Assembly (NCBI GenBank): GCA_009103225.1
Contig: RHPI01002090.1
Location: forward strand, 879,168 to 943,167
DNA length: 64,000 nucleotides
Origin: Chlorokybus atmophyticus
Taxonomy: Eukaryota > Streptophyta > Chlorokybophyceae > Chlorokybales > Chlorokybaceae
Reading direction: 5' to 3'
The position numbers and the translations under genes are program-made. Positions within the stretch are counted from its first letter, which is position 1. Each line of letters begins with the position of its first letter. Under the pieces are notes generated by a model, which was not told the origin of the DNA, did not search any database, and saw only the letters and a list, made by a program, of their open reading frames with translations. Positions 26,027-38,421 of this stretch are shown in pieces.

Positions 26027-28380
26027 CAGGCATCTCAAGATACTGTTCCCACCGTTGTATTGCACTCCTGCATTGGTTTGCGGCAACACACGCTGAAGGC
26101 CCCTTGGACTTCTGCAAAATTGAATGGTGTAGCATCCCGATACAGCACGCAGACTCCCGGCAAATTGGGATCATCGGCTGTGCCATTGTCTATTGCACCT
26201 TGGGTAGGTAACCTACCTTGTCTATGCGCATATAGGGGTAGGCTCATGTGCATGCTGCTGAACAGCTGCATGTGGGCGTAGACATGTATGTAACTTAGGT
26301 TGTGGAGATTGTGCGTTGTATTGCTGTACCGTGCCTGATGCTCGTGTTGTGGTGTTCGTTGTATGGATGGGCTTGACGTGCACGTTGGTATGTCTAGTAC
26401 TGCACCAAACAGGTCTGTTGTTGTTGTCAAGACAACCGCATTATGCGGACCGTGAGCGTGCTCCTTGTGTTGAGCTGGTTTGCCAGCTCACTTTAGCTGT
26501 GAAGTTGGGTGCTTCGTAACTTCAGGTTGGTGATTTCAGTGTCTGTACACTGCAGAGTCGCGGGAACAGTTCTGACCTGCTGGTTTGCTGTGCAGGGAGC
26601 TGGCGCCTTCTGTGCTAGTGTACATAAGCCAAGACGGAATTGCATTGCACCGCAAGGTACAGCATTGCTGGGCTTGCGCAAGGTGAGTGTGGCCTTCAGA
26701 GCGCAGAGCTACTCATGCCCACCCTGAGCTGGAAGGGTCTCTCTGTTGCATGCTGCGAGTGCTGCAGAGTCCAGACCTACAGCTTTCTGTGGTCGTAACT
26801 TGATACTGTCCTGGGCATGTAGTGCTTGCAGCCACCTTGATGCACCTGACCACTTCTCTGTATCTTTCTGCTGGGGTTCCTTCCCTGCACCTTACCCCTA
26901 CAAGTTACATCTACTGGGAAGTGGCATGTACTCCCAGCTGCGGTTGACCAGGTACTGGCTTTGAGGCCGAGTGTACAGGGCCAACATCATCATGGCGGGC
27001 ATCCCGCTATGCAAGTTATGCCAGCACATGCAACCGATTACAGATGAGCTCGCTGTCGGAGGAAGCGCAATATTGTACACATTGTTTGCATCACAACAGT
27101 TAGAAAAGCCGCTTGCATAAAGTTACTATTGGAACTGCACATCAATTTGCTTGCAACATGTTGTGCTTGTAATGAATTTGCTGTGTGCGAAATGCGATGG
27201 CCTTGCCAAGCCGGCCGCTGTAAGCAAGCTTGACTATTATCATGATGTTGTGACCTCTGGAGCCTTGTAGTTGGACAAGTGAGCAGCTTGACGAAGGTAG
27301 TTTTGTCAATTGCTTTGCATGCATAGGTGCGGTGCATGCGTTCAAGACTGTAAGCATCAGTTCAACAGCGTGTGTAAAACATTGTCGTCTGCAACCAATG
27401 TCTTGAGCCTGGTGTTCTTGAATTGCTTCGATGCTCTACAAAGGCATGTTAACAAACTCGGCAGTTGGTGGGTTGTCCAGCAGCTTCCTATCAGCTGTCA
27501 TGCATGATTGGTTGGACAAGTGTGCTCTGACCTTGGGCTGACCGATGTCACCGATGCAAGCACGCAAGCACACGCACACCGTATGTGTAGTTGTGCTGGT
27601 ATGCTGCATCTGGTTCCTTGACAGTCTTGTGTTGATGCTTGTGTAGATTGCGACCACTAGTGTGCACGCTGAAAGACAACAGCAAGTGTTCAGCGGAGGT
27701 ACACAACGTAATGACAGTGAAACCAGAGATGGCAGATCAACATAGCACCCCGCAACTGAACTCACAGCATTGCCAAACTTCGCAGTCACGCAGGGTCTTG
27801 AGCATCATGCTGACGAGCCAGAGTCCTGGAACCCTTGTACAACTGTGCACAGTGGGTGCATTGAATACTGTATGTAGTTGACAAATTGACCTGTTCTTAG
27901 CTAGAGTACTAGGCATGCGGGTGAATGGCGTGCGTTGCTGACCACTATGTGGCATTGTTGTTTCGACTGTGGCATTGCTTGCGCACCATCTGTGTCACGC
28001 TGTGGCACGGTTTGGCCAGAGCAGCGTTGTTGCATGTCAATTTTAGGGCTGAGTATGGTACTGAAACTGATGTGGAGAGGTAGTCAGTCTGTGAAATGCA
28101 GTCAGTTCTTTCACAGGTGCATCAGATGGCCGCCGCCAGAAGCGCCTTTGTCTCACGCACAAGGAATGTCAGCCCTCTGATACCATGCCATCAGCTTATC
28201 AGTACACAGCGCATCGCGTACTCAACGCAAGACCACCAGTGAATGCTTACCCGGGTCCTTGGCTGCTTGCAGTGGCAACAATGCGGCTGAACTCTGGGCT
28301 TGGTGGCACCAGCTGTGACATACATCAAGTTGGGATGGCTTGTGACTGCAATGCGACCCCAATGACTGAACATACTTGCG
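26027..28380. other. Long gene-poor region after CELF
   Basis: 2.35 kb with only short overlapping frames. It is T/G-rich on the plus strand and rich in TGCATG and GTGC words. It may be largely the 3' UTR of CELF, or contain a non-coding transcript; I see no tRNA, rRNA or recognisable protein. The right edge should hold the 3' UTR of the next minus-strand gene. Confidence 0.5.
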
Positions 28381-30472
28381 TCAAGTTACCTGAGCGCTTC
28401 TCACAGATAAGCTAGTGGGTTGCATGAAAACATGCAGCTCATGAACAATTGGAGAGGCCACTGGGCGTTGAATGACGTTGCTTCGTGGAGCCACGTGAGA
28501 TGTTAACTGAAGGCTGACGGAATCCTCTGCTATTTCCAGTATGCTGACTCCAGATATCGTGCTGATGAACTGGATCATTTCCTTGTACCTAGCAAAGACA
28601 GCGACACGTTTAGTAGCTTTGCTTAAGCGTTGCAAGAACTTGCAAAGGAGCATTGCAGCAATCTTTCAAACAGTCCAGTACCATGTCAGTGTCGAAGCAG
28701 TGTGCACGTCAGCCTCAGCGCGAGCCCTGCTCTGCGCTCGTTTGGCTTCCGCAGTTGCCACCGCTTCCCTAAGTATGGCAACCTGTCAGGGCACACCTCA
28801 CAAGTCAGCGGATGAAGAGGAGAAATAAACATGCAGACATCAAAGTCAACGGATGAAGAGAGGCCACAACAACATTGCATTTGCTGCTGGTAGCTAGTCA
28901 CTGAGCATACCAACCTCTGTCGTGAGCTGAGGCAGCAGGGCCTTGATGTGCTTCAATTGTGACTCTTGCTGTTGATGTGATTTAACAACTTTCTGCATGT
29001 TGGTTGTCTAGCAGCCAGAACACTGCAGTGTCAGTTACGTGCAGCATTCTAACACGCTTTGTGCAAAAGAGTACTGTGCATTACCTCTTCTAACAGCTGG
29101 GCTTGTGCTCGTGCCTCTTCCTGAGAAATGCACACAGTTGCAGTGGTTCAAACAAAGCCAAGATTGTGCAGTCTGCATTGCAGCGCTACATCTAAATACC
29201 TCGTGAAGCTGCTTAGCTGCAGTGCTGGTGTCTGCATCCTGAAGGTAGCAAGCCAAAGGTTGTCTGCCAGTCGCATTTCGCATAGCACCAAACCAGCTCT
29301 TTCAGAACACAGCTTAGATCAGGTACCAGCTCTGTACCTTGTCAAGCTGATCCAGCTCGCGATGCAGCGTCTTGCACTGCTCGTGAAAGGCTTGTACGCC
29401 TTACGCAATGCATGATACGTTAGCAAGCGCACAGGCAAAGCAGAGCTACTGTAGCTAACAGCAGTGCAGCAGTTACCCGCAGCGATGGTGTTGATCAGGT
29501 TTGAAATTTGCCTCTTGATGTTGGCATTGTCGTGCTTCACCTGCTTGATCGCCCGCTTGCCTTCCTGTAGCTGCTTGTCTGCATACATGGGTTAGCTTGG
29601 AGGTGCAAGCATGAGTGCAGCAAGGTGCAAACAACAGCATTAGGCAGGATCAGAATACCCAAGTCTGCATTGGATGATGGCCTCGTAGAGTAGCCGTCAT
29701 CCGCGACAAACTGAAGGAAGTTCTCCTTGGCTTCAAGATCAATGTAGCTGGACTTCAGGCGGCTGAAACGCTCCTGCAGTCAAGTTGCATAAGTATGCAA
29801 GCGAGACAGCTAGGTAAGTGTGTTAATCAAACACATGTTTATTACTTGCACATTGTCACTTACATGCAGCCCTTTGATTTCGGCTTCACTCTTGCCGTCC
29901 ATCTGCTCCGCCGCAGCGGCTTTCACATGGTCGAAGCGCTCATTCGTGCCTTGCAGCTCCTTCAAAGCCCTGCGCACGAATGTGACTTTGCGCCCTCTAG
30001 AACCAACGAAGTAAAGCGTGTTGACACTCTGCATGCTCACGCAATGTGGCCAGCCGTATAGGCTGCAACTACTGAACAGCCTGACCATGCAGTGCTGCAG
30101 TTTCAATAATTAGCTGGAAGGCTACAGCTACTTCGACTTGACGTGTGAACGCTTGCAAGGGCTCCATGCTGAGTTTAACAAGCAGCATTGCTGAACTCAG
30201 CACGGACAGCTTTTGGGTCATGGTTTGCGCTTCAATTGCCGATCAAAAGATTATAAACAGCTGCGACACGCATAAGTGATATTCCATCAGCACCTGCGGA
30301 GGGAAGACACGGTGGTAAGGTCGGCCGGCGCATCAGCGCTCCGCAGCCCCACCCCCCGCTGCGCTTCCGGCGTTAGCATCGCCACGTCGCCGAACGACAA
30401 GCGCTTCGCCACTATCACACCTACTCCACCCCCTGCCCCTCCACCAGCCGCCCCCACCGCCGCCGCCGCCAT
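28381..30472 (-). CDS. Coiled-coil protein with C-terminal globular domain, kinetochore-like (uncertain)
   Basis: A multi-exon gene whose boundaries I can only partly fix. The start exon is 30294-30472 (MAAAAVGAAG ..., Gly/Ala-rich, then TPEAQRGVGLRSADAP). Helical exons follow: RALKELQGTNERFDHVKAAA (about 29860-29975), ERFSRLKSSYIDLEAKENFL (about 29655-29775), KQLQEGKRAIKQVKHDN (about 29480-29585), VQAFHEQCKTLHRELDQLDK (about 29335-29400) and further short coils. The last part (28381-28590) reads YKEMIQFISTISGVSILEIA and a beta-like segment. Long coil followed by a small globular domain with this strand pattern resembles kinetochore proteins such as Spc25 or KNL1/Spc7, but I cannot assign it. 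Head-to-head with the deubiquitinase gene, 156 bp apart. Confidence 0.5.
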
Positions 30473-30628
30473 GCCGCCCACCGCCCACACCAACGCCGAG
30501 CAGAAAGCTGCCAATGCTCGCAACCGTTGCAAAGGCTTTCAAATGTTCAAACACTGCAATGTATTGATGGGCATTTTTGCTACTTGACCAGAAAACTGCA
30601 GGACAACTCCTCCAGCATAGCTTTGGGC

Positions 30629-32823
30629 ATGGCGGCGAGGGGCGGGGCGCCGGTGGCGCTGGCGGGTGCGGCGGCGGTGGCGGCAGTCGGCGCTGCGGCC
30701 GGGGTGCTGCTGCTCGGATGGCATAGGGACGGCAACCGCGCGGGCGGCGGCGACGGGTTGGAGGCTAGTAGCGAGCCTGGCGGGAAGCTGCAGTGGGTGG
30801 CTGGGCTGCGCAACGCCGGCAACAACTGCTTTCTCAACGTCGTCCTGCAGGTGGACATAAAGTTTATTATGTGCCGTGTGTTGGAATGGGCGTATAGTCT
30901 ATGAGGATAGCCATCCTCGCAAGATGTCGGCCATTGAAATGGGGGACTCCAAACGCTGCTGATTGAAAGTCTTACGATGTTGTTTGTGCTCGCAGGCTCT
31001 GTCCAGCTGTGGTTCAGTGCTGCGCATGCTTGAAGAGCATGCTTTCTACACCGAGAAGACGCCGCTGCTGGACGCTTTGGGTTTCACACTGGCTGGTATG
31101 CACAAGTCATGCTCATATGCTCACATTCTTTGTGGCTACAATGAATATGACGTGCATGCGGTAGATACGTGCGTGGTGTTGTGGCCATGCACTCTGTTGT
31201 ATGCTAAGTAGTACCCATAGTACTCACTACTCACAGCCTCATGTTTAGTCCAGATCGCCATGTTCAATGTGTGTCTTTGTGAGTGACTACCTGTATAGCC
31301 ATGCAGAGCTCGCGAGGCCTGTCAAGCACGGGACCGTGATCAGCCCGAAGCAGGTGATGAAGGCGCTCGCAGCGTACGTGCCACACTTTGAGCTACACCA
31401 CCAGCAGGTGACGCTCACTGCTGCATGCATCTTACAAACCGCTTGGCTTGGTTGCTTGGTTAACAACTGATATTGCTTGCTTCTTTGCAGGATGCAGCAG
31501 AAGCGCTAACGCATCTCATCACTGCCATGCGCTGTGAGCTTGACGAGCAACTGCAAACACAGACAGCGACAGCAAACAGGCGCCTGTCCATTGCATCATT
31601 GACCACACCAGCGGATGGTTATGACGGTTCATGCAATGGCGTGAGGCAGCTTCACTTCAAGGAGTCTGTCTCTCGTGCGCTTGACCTTGCAACTGAGTCT
31701 AGCAGTAGCATACAACAGCTTTGCAAATATGACGAGGAGGTGGAAGCGGCGAATAATGTGCAGAGGAGTGTAACGGGCACGCTTGCAAGCACAACTTCTG
31801 CAGGTGCAGCCATGAGCAGAGATTGGTTCAAACTCAAACGGCAGGCAACCCTTTCGCCATTGCAGGGTTTGCTAGCCAACTCTCTGTCGTGTTTTTGCGG
31901 GCACGAGTATGTCACTCAGTTCTCGCCATTCAGTGTGCTGCCTCTGCATATTCCACTTGATCCGCGTACGGGTGATGTCAAGCTCGGTACGACGCTGCTG
32001 GACTGCTTGCAGCGCTTCACGGCAACCGAGGTTGTTGAGGGTGTAGCGTGCACACACTGCTCGCATCTAGCCACTGCCCGCGCGCTGGCATCCAATGAAG
32101 AAGCCAAGCTTCAGCACAACCAGGTAGTGTGCTCTTGTGTGCCTGTTGCCACCTATGTACTGCAATACAAGCAAACTGTGTAAGAGTTGATCCCTTGCAG
32201 CAGACACACTGTTATTGCAGGTGTTGAAGACCCTTCTTTGGTGCAGAGTTGCACAGGGGTGTGACTGCCAGCGAGTTGTTCACCAAGCGGGCCTGCCGTG
32301 GCACAGCGTCGGTGCCAAAGCATGCAAAAAGATGACGGTCGGGAGGTTTCCCCCAGTCTTGTGTCTGCAGCTCCAGCGGTCAACTGTGTCCCCAGCAGGA
32401 AGGCTGCACAAAGCTGCTGGCCATGTCTCATTCCCGGCAACGCTCAATGCGGGACAGCTCCTCGCCCACAGTTTTGAGACATTACCGAATCAAGCTCTAG
32501 TGGGACTGGACACAGCCGCAGCAGCCATGTTGACGGGCCAAGCGGCTCGATCGCTGCTTCTCCGGCAGATGTTGCAAACTGGCAGCATGCCCGGAGCCAA
32601 CCACGCGCCAACCCACTTGTATAATCTTGTAGCTGTTGTGGTGCATTTCGGAACGAGGCAGTCAGGACACTACACAGTGTTTCGCACGCTGAAGGCCGTG
32701 GGCAAGGAACAGCAGCAGCAGTGGTTCTCAGTTTCAGATACGCGTGTCAGACAAGTTACCTTTCAAGAGGTGGAAGCAGCAGAAGCTTCACTGCTACTCT
32801 ATGAGGCCAAAAGGTGGCGGTAA
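30629..32823 (+). CDS. Ubiquitin-specific protease, USP30/UBP27-like
   Basis: Cysteine protease that removes ubiquitin. Five exons: 30629-30850, 30996-31095, 31307-31407, 31491-32123, 32221-32823; 552 aa. A hydrophobic N-terminal helix (about residues 9-28, Ala/Val/Leu) followed by a basic residue patch resembles the mitochondrial outer-membrane anchor of USP30 and Arabidopsis UBP27. The Cys box is GLRNAGNNCFLNVVLQ (nucleophile Cys67); DAAEALTHLI is the conserved aspartate/alanine helix; the zinc-ribbon-like CxxC around GVACTHCSHL follows; VGRFPPVLCLQLQR precedes the His box VVVHFGTRQSGHYTVFR (His502); and the end, VSDTRVRQVTFQEV ... ASLLLYEAK, is typical. The catalytic pattern is complete, so it is likely active. 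A role in mitophagy or mitochondrial import quality control is inferred from the anchor. Confidence 0.9.
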
Positions 32824-34030
32824 ACACTAGGCAGGTGAAGTGCTGTTTGCTTACCGCAAGGTTGTGCGTGTTGCCAAAGGGATGACAGCAGTGCTTTGCT
32901 GCTCTGTTGTGCTACTCATGTGTGCTCCTTCACCGCGTGGCGGTGACACGATCACCTATCGGTTAATGCATGTGACCCGTCACACATTGCCACATAAGAT
33001 CACAAGATATGAAACATGCACTGGTGCGGCAAATATCATGAGCAATGTCATGGCTTCATACAATTGTGCTGATGTGAACGAACTGCAGGCCTGGCCACAC
33101 TGATGGGGCAGGTTTTGCAGGCTAAGACTACCCACCCTCTACCTGATCACACTCTGTATACATACATACATGATTGTTTGTAGCGTGCAATGCTCTACCT
33201 CATAGTAATGCACACCCACACGCATCACGCACATTACCATCTACCTGCACTGTGAGTACTGGTGGTGGCTGGCTGCTTGTCGGCTGGAAGCTTCTGGTGT
33301 TGACTTGGTTAGCAACTTACTTACCATGATTACTGCTCGGTTCATGTACATGATGATTGTCTCAAACCATCCGGTAAACATTCCATGTTGGGTTTACCAA
33401 CCATTTGAGTGTCCCGCAATTGCAGGTGGTTGTGACAGCATAATTTCTCCGCATCTGAATGCTCTTGTTGCGCGACAGGAACGCAGCATTTGTTTGGGCA
33501 ACACTTACAAGCGCGATTGTTGGTGAGCGTCACTTGGTCCAATACATACACCTGCAAAGCACCGTATGCAACCGTCTCGCGTGCCCCTCATAACCATAGG
33601 TGCCAATGTGGATTAGAAGTTGACAAGACTACAGATAAGCAGCCTGCAGCCTGTTTGCGTGCAGCACCTAGCAAAGCAACTTGAAATGCCTCACATCTGT
33701 ACACATTGAACTCAGCTGTTGGCATGCTTTATATACTACATTACGTTACACCAATGTACAAGGGCATTGTGCTGGTGGGCATACTTTGCCATGGCGGAGC
33801 TGGCAGCTCCGCCGAAGCCAATCATGGCCCATTAACCCAGTCCTGTACTTTTTGCATACCTGCATCCATCATTCCTCAATCAAGTTTCAGCTATGCAGAA
33901 GCATCTGACCATGAAGTGCACCTGTTGCGAGCAGGCTTGAGAGCGCTGTGGAGATAGTTGCAAGCTCCTTCGAGTAACGCCGTAGGAGGTCGTCCTATGC
34001 AATATTACATATTACATAATACATATTACA
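32824..34030. other. Intergenic region
   Basis: About 1.2 kb between the deubiquitinase gene and HVA22 (convergent). Near 34000-34032 there is a short run of ATATTACAT repeats. No supportable gene; the ends are presumably 3' UTRs. Confidence 0.6.
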
Positions 34031-35105
34031 TCAGAACAGTGTCGCAGTGTGATCTAAGTTGAATCTCCAGCAAGGAGAGGACTCTTGCTCGTCACGCATG
34101 CTTACAAGCTCTTTTTGTCCAAAGGATAGGACAGCTTCAATTTGCGCCATATGCTGGGACAGAAGCGGTGTAATCACCGAGTCAAACACCACTTGGGCGC
34201 CCTGCATGTCCTTGATCAGTGGAGGTACAGCTAGAAGCGCATCAGTCCACAAGAAAGCATGTACAGGTGACCAGGCCATTACATCAAAATACGGAAGTTG
34301 CAGCCACAGAAGGAACAACAGCCTTGCTTGTGCGTAGAATGGTATGCTGCAAGAAAACGACCGTTGAGCATAGTATCTCCCGTCAGTTGATAACACCAGT
34401 GACATGCTTACCAGTACAGCAGGCGGCCGCTAAGTCTCTCCGCAAACAAGACACACCCGTACACTGCAACAAGTGCATTTCAGCAAGTATGAGAGTGGTT
34501 GCAATAGCACAGCATAACGGCATGGCATGGGACCTTGCATGGCGACAACATCCAAAACGTCATTACGTGCTATGCACTGTCATTCTGGCTGCTAATGGCG
34601 CCGGGCGATGATGACATGCATTTGATGTTCATCACATCAGGACCATGCGACAATGGCTGTACCTGACCAGTAGGTAAGCCACTTCTTGTGCTCACGATGC
34701 CGCTGCTTTGATTGCAAGACTTTGCTGCTGGCCAGAACCGGGTAAAGCTCCACTGCCGCACTGCAGCGCAAGAAAGCGATTGCTGCTGAGAGTCTCAGTG
34801 CCAATTTGCTATGCGGCCGGTCGTAATGCAGCATAGCTCACCCCACGGTCCTGGTTATCACATGCGAAGCTGCAGCGGGCACAAGGAGCAGGCCAAGTCC
34901 CACCTGTTGTTGAACCATTGAGTCTAATGACCCATGCGACCTTCTGGCTGTATCCCTCGCTTACCAGCGCTGTGCCTTTGTTGCCGAGGCTGCATTCGCT
35001 GGTATCCGCAGCCGCATTATACCGCTGTGGCTTCGTCGCCGCCTCCTCAGGCTCAGCTGGCCCGCCGCCCATGATCACAATGTCGCTATCTTTGTTCAGA
35101 AGCAT
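34031..35105 (-). CDS. HVA22/REEP (TB2/DP1) family ER-shaping protein
   Basis: Small reticulon-like membrane protein that bends ER tubules. Exons, high to low: 34904-35105, about 34663-34752 (acceptor may be at 34782 instead), 34412-34463, 34283-34346, 34031-34201; about 192 aa. The family core is clear: LYPVLASSKVLQSK, then EHKKWLTYW, VYGCVLFAERLSGRLLYW, and IPFYAQARLLFLLWLQLPYF followed by DGAQVVFDSVITPLL. The intron after PYFD is a multiple of three and stop-free, so retention would keep the frame. The N-terminal exon lacks an obvious hydrophobic hairpin; the alternative acceptor adds AIAFLRCSAA, which restores part of it. Head-to-head with the lactone oxidase gene, 232 bp apart. Confidence 0.82.
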
Positions 35106-35337
35106 GCCCACTTGAAACAGCCAAGGCAAGCACTCGGGTCACCGCCGCCTCCGCCTCCTCCACTGTGTGCAAGCATGCAGCTTGTCTGTTGAACTGCTGG
35201 TAGCTTAACCAGGACAGTGCCGTGCTAACCACGTAATTGGCGTATTTGGCGATCAATGGCTAACCGTAGTTGCGTTTTTAGTTGACCACATAGCACACTT
35301 GCTATCAGCCACAACCTAGTAGCTGAGGTGGACGTGG

Positions 35338-38300
35338 ATGATGGCGGCGACGGCGGCGGGGCGCAGGGCGGGGCTGCTGGCTGGGCAGCTCAATCCTCCC
35401 CCGGGCTGCGAAGAGCTGCTTGAGCGAGCGGAGCTGCTTCTGGGTGGCGAGGAAGCTGCGGGTCCAACTGGCGCCGTCTTCGCCCAGGCCACTTCGTCCT
35501 CCGGCCGCTTCGAAGGCGCTCCTGGGTCCAGCAAATGGAAGAACTGGGCTGGGAACGCCTCTTGCACGCCACGCTACTATCATGAGCCGCAGTCAAAGGT
35601 GCGATGGTTAATCACTTACACATGCTTGTGCCTGTCTCTAATCCTTGTTCGCTACTGTTGACGCTATGATGAGTGCAGCATTTTTCCTTTAGTTTTTTTC
35701 AAGTGTTTGAAGAAACCTGATTTAATGGCAGGACATCTGACCTGTAATTTGGTAACAGCTACTATGAACCTAATCATGGTAGCTGTTACCGATTCTGTGT
35801 TCTTACGTGTTCCTAAACACCTTGATAGTATCAACTGAAAACCGCAGGTAGCATGTTTCAAACTGTTCGGGACAGCCTGTCCCTTCTGTGGCCACCAAGA
35901 GTTGTGACTCTCATCTATCTATGTATACCAGGAAGAGGTGATTGACATACTGAAGCGCGCAGCCGAAGCCGGGGAGAAAGTGGTAGTGGTACGTTGAGAT
36001 TGTGTAGACTGTGACTGTGTGAATGTGTTAACGGCATGCACACAACGTACTTGGTGTTGCACTGTCAAGCTGCCTAGTTCTGTACGTCCTGCATCATGTA
36101 CGTAGTGCACTGGTGCAGGACGCACAGTTCAGATTTTCAAGCAGAATGTATGTTCATGCAAACATACATTGCCTGCTGCCGTCTGCTGCAGGTTGGAGAT
36201 GGCCACTCCAATAACGACATAGCTTGCACCAGCGACCACATGCTGTCACTTGATCGGTGTGATAGAGTGATCACTGTGGACGATAAGGCACTCACAGTCA
36301 CGGTTCAGGTACGTTTCAACCATCTATTATCGACATTGTTATGGTGGCGGGTTTTGACGCTTCATGTGCTTGGTGGCAGGGTGGTGTTCGGCTCAAACAG
36401 CTCAACGAGTTTCTTCCTCTTCATGGCATGGCAATGGCCAATCTGGGGTCCATATCGGAGCAGAGCATTGCAGGAGCAATATCGACAGCTGTGCATGGCA
36501 CGGGGATGCGCTATGGCACATTGTCCACGCGCGTGTTGGAGTTGGAGCTGATCACAGCGACAGGCCAAGTCCTTTCGTGCAGTCGGCAGCAGAACGAACG
36601 GGTCTTCATGGCGGCGCTGTGCGGGCTAGGAGCTCTTGGAGTGATTTCCTCGCTGAAAATTCAGTGCGAGAAGGCGTTCAAGCTGCGATCCGTGGAGGTT
36701 TGTTCGCATTGTGTGCTTACGGGTCATGCTTGTCTTTCTGTTGGTTTTCCAAGTGAAGTTGCCCTATGAAGAGAAATAGCGTCATGAGGCCAGGCTGGTG
36801 CTTGTCGCCGCCGGCTATGCTTGTTTACACGTATCAGATCAGAAGGGCTATATGTGGGCTATATGTCGAATGGTCGTTAGGCAGTTGCGCACTAAGTAGC
36901 GCCCTACGATTACAACCATATATCAGTGAGGTACCCACCGGTGAGAGCTGAATGTACTAAGTTTATGATGGGCGCGGCATAATCACGTGCTTGTGAGCAT
37001 GCAGGTCAACTGTGTTGCTTAACCTAGCAGTTAACCAAATATCTGGCTTATTTCTTGCAGATTCCATCAACACTGACAGACACATTGGAGCACCTCGACA
37101 AGTATACCTCAGACGCTGAACACTTCCGTTTCTGGTATATGTTGTGCGGCGCACCCTGTCATCCGTATGCGTTGCTGCATGGCACCGCAGTTAACCAGCA
37201 ACATCCACTTGTCAGGTACTTTCCTCACACAGAGAGAACTGTTGTTTGGCGGGCTGAACGCACGACAGAACCCAATACCCCTGAGGACACTTCCAAGTTG
37301 GGGTGGTTCAAGGTGCTCTTGCAATGCTTGTCTGTGCAGCTACTTTGAATGACTTGTGTATAGTTGGTAGATGCGGCTGTTGTCGCTGGCATGTACATTT
37401 GCATTTGACAAGGAGTTTGGCGGAGCTTACTATGTGATACGTGAGTGCGGACATTTAGCTTCCTCATTGATGTGCTGATGTGCAGAACACGGTTATTGGG
37501 TACCACCTCTTGGAGCTTTTGTACTACCTTGCTGGATATGCTCCATCTGCCGTCCCTATCATCAACCGGTTTTATCGCAAGCTGCTCTTCAATGAGGAGA
37601 AGGTGTGTTGCTGGAGGTAGCACACATTGCCATATTGTTACAAGTTGCATAGCAAGGTGGCGCAACCTGTCCAGGTGAAAATTGGCCGCAGCGACCTGGT
37701 GTTCAACTTCGACTGCCTGTTCAGACAACATGTGAATGAATGGGCCATTCCCCAGGAGAACTGTGGCAAGGCGCTCATGGGTTTGAAAAAGCTCATTGAG
37801 GAGAATCAATTCAAAGTCCATTATCCTGTTGAGGTGCTTTGCTCGAGCCTTGCATGACCTGTGGACCCTAATGCGTTGGGTTTGGTGAGGTTCTGTGTAC
37901 ACAAATGTTGATCCCTATAGGTTCGATTTGTTGCTGCGGACGATGTGTGGCTGAGCCCATGCTATGGACGCGAAACCTGTTACATTGGTGTTATCATGTA
38001 CAGACCCTTTGGCGCGGACGTGCCATCTGCGGAGTAAGTTGTGCATGTTGGTGCTGCGCACAACCCCAAGCGCATTGCAGGATTGTATTGAATGTGCTTC
38101 ATGACACCTTGTCAGGTATGTCAAGAAGTACTTTGACAAGTATGAGGCTTTGATGCTGTCGCTTGACGGAAGGCCTCATTGGGCCAAACCGCACTCGCTG
38201 CGAAAACCGGACTTTCAAAAGTCGTATCCCAAGGTGCGCGTGTCTTGTGTTTGGCTCTCACACAGCCTGATGAGAGAGTGGAGCATGTGACGATGCAAGC

Positions 38301-38421
38301 AGACTTGTGCGTACTAAGTTGTGCTGCATGCCAGTTTGACGACTTCCTTGAAGTCCGTAGCGAGCTGGATCCTCACCACTTATTCAGCAACAAGTACCTT
38401 CAGCGGGTGTTAGATGATTGA
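35338..38421 (+). CDS. Aldonolactone oxidase (L-gulonolactone / D-arabinonolactone oxidase type)
   Basis: FAD-linked oxidase that makes ascorbate or an ascorbate-like compound from an aldonolactone. Eleven exons: 35338-35598, 35932-35988, 36192-36308, 36380-36697, 37061-37134, 37216-37312, 37486-37602, 37675-37833, 37921-38033, 38116-38233, 38335-38421; 505 aa. Landmarks: [11 protein letters not shown], the FAD-binding [14 protein letters not shown] with His111, which in the family carries covalent flavin; [47 protein letters not shown]; and the C-terminal active-site HWAK (about 459-462) followed by [18 protein letters not shown]. Intron 1 contains a 13-bp-arm inverted repeat (35751-35790). 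No clear signal peptide; the first 75 residues are unconserved. It is closer to the animal/fungal GULO/ALO branch than to mitochondrial plant GLDH by the presence of the His and the overall wording. Confidence 0.92.
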
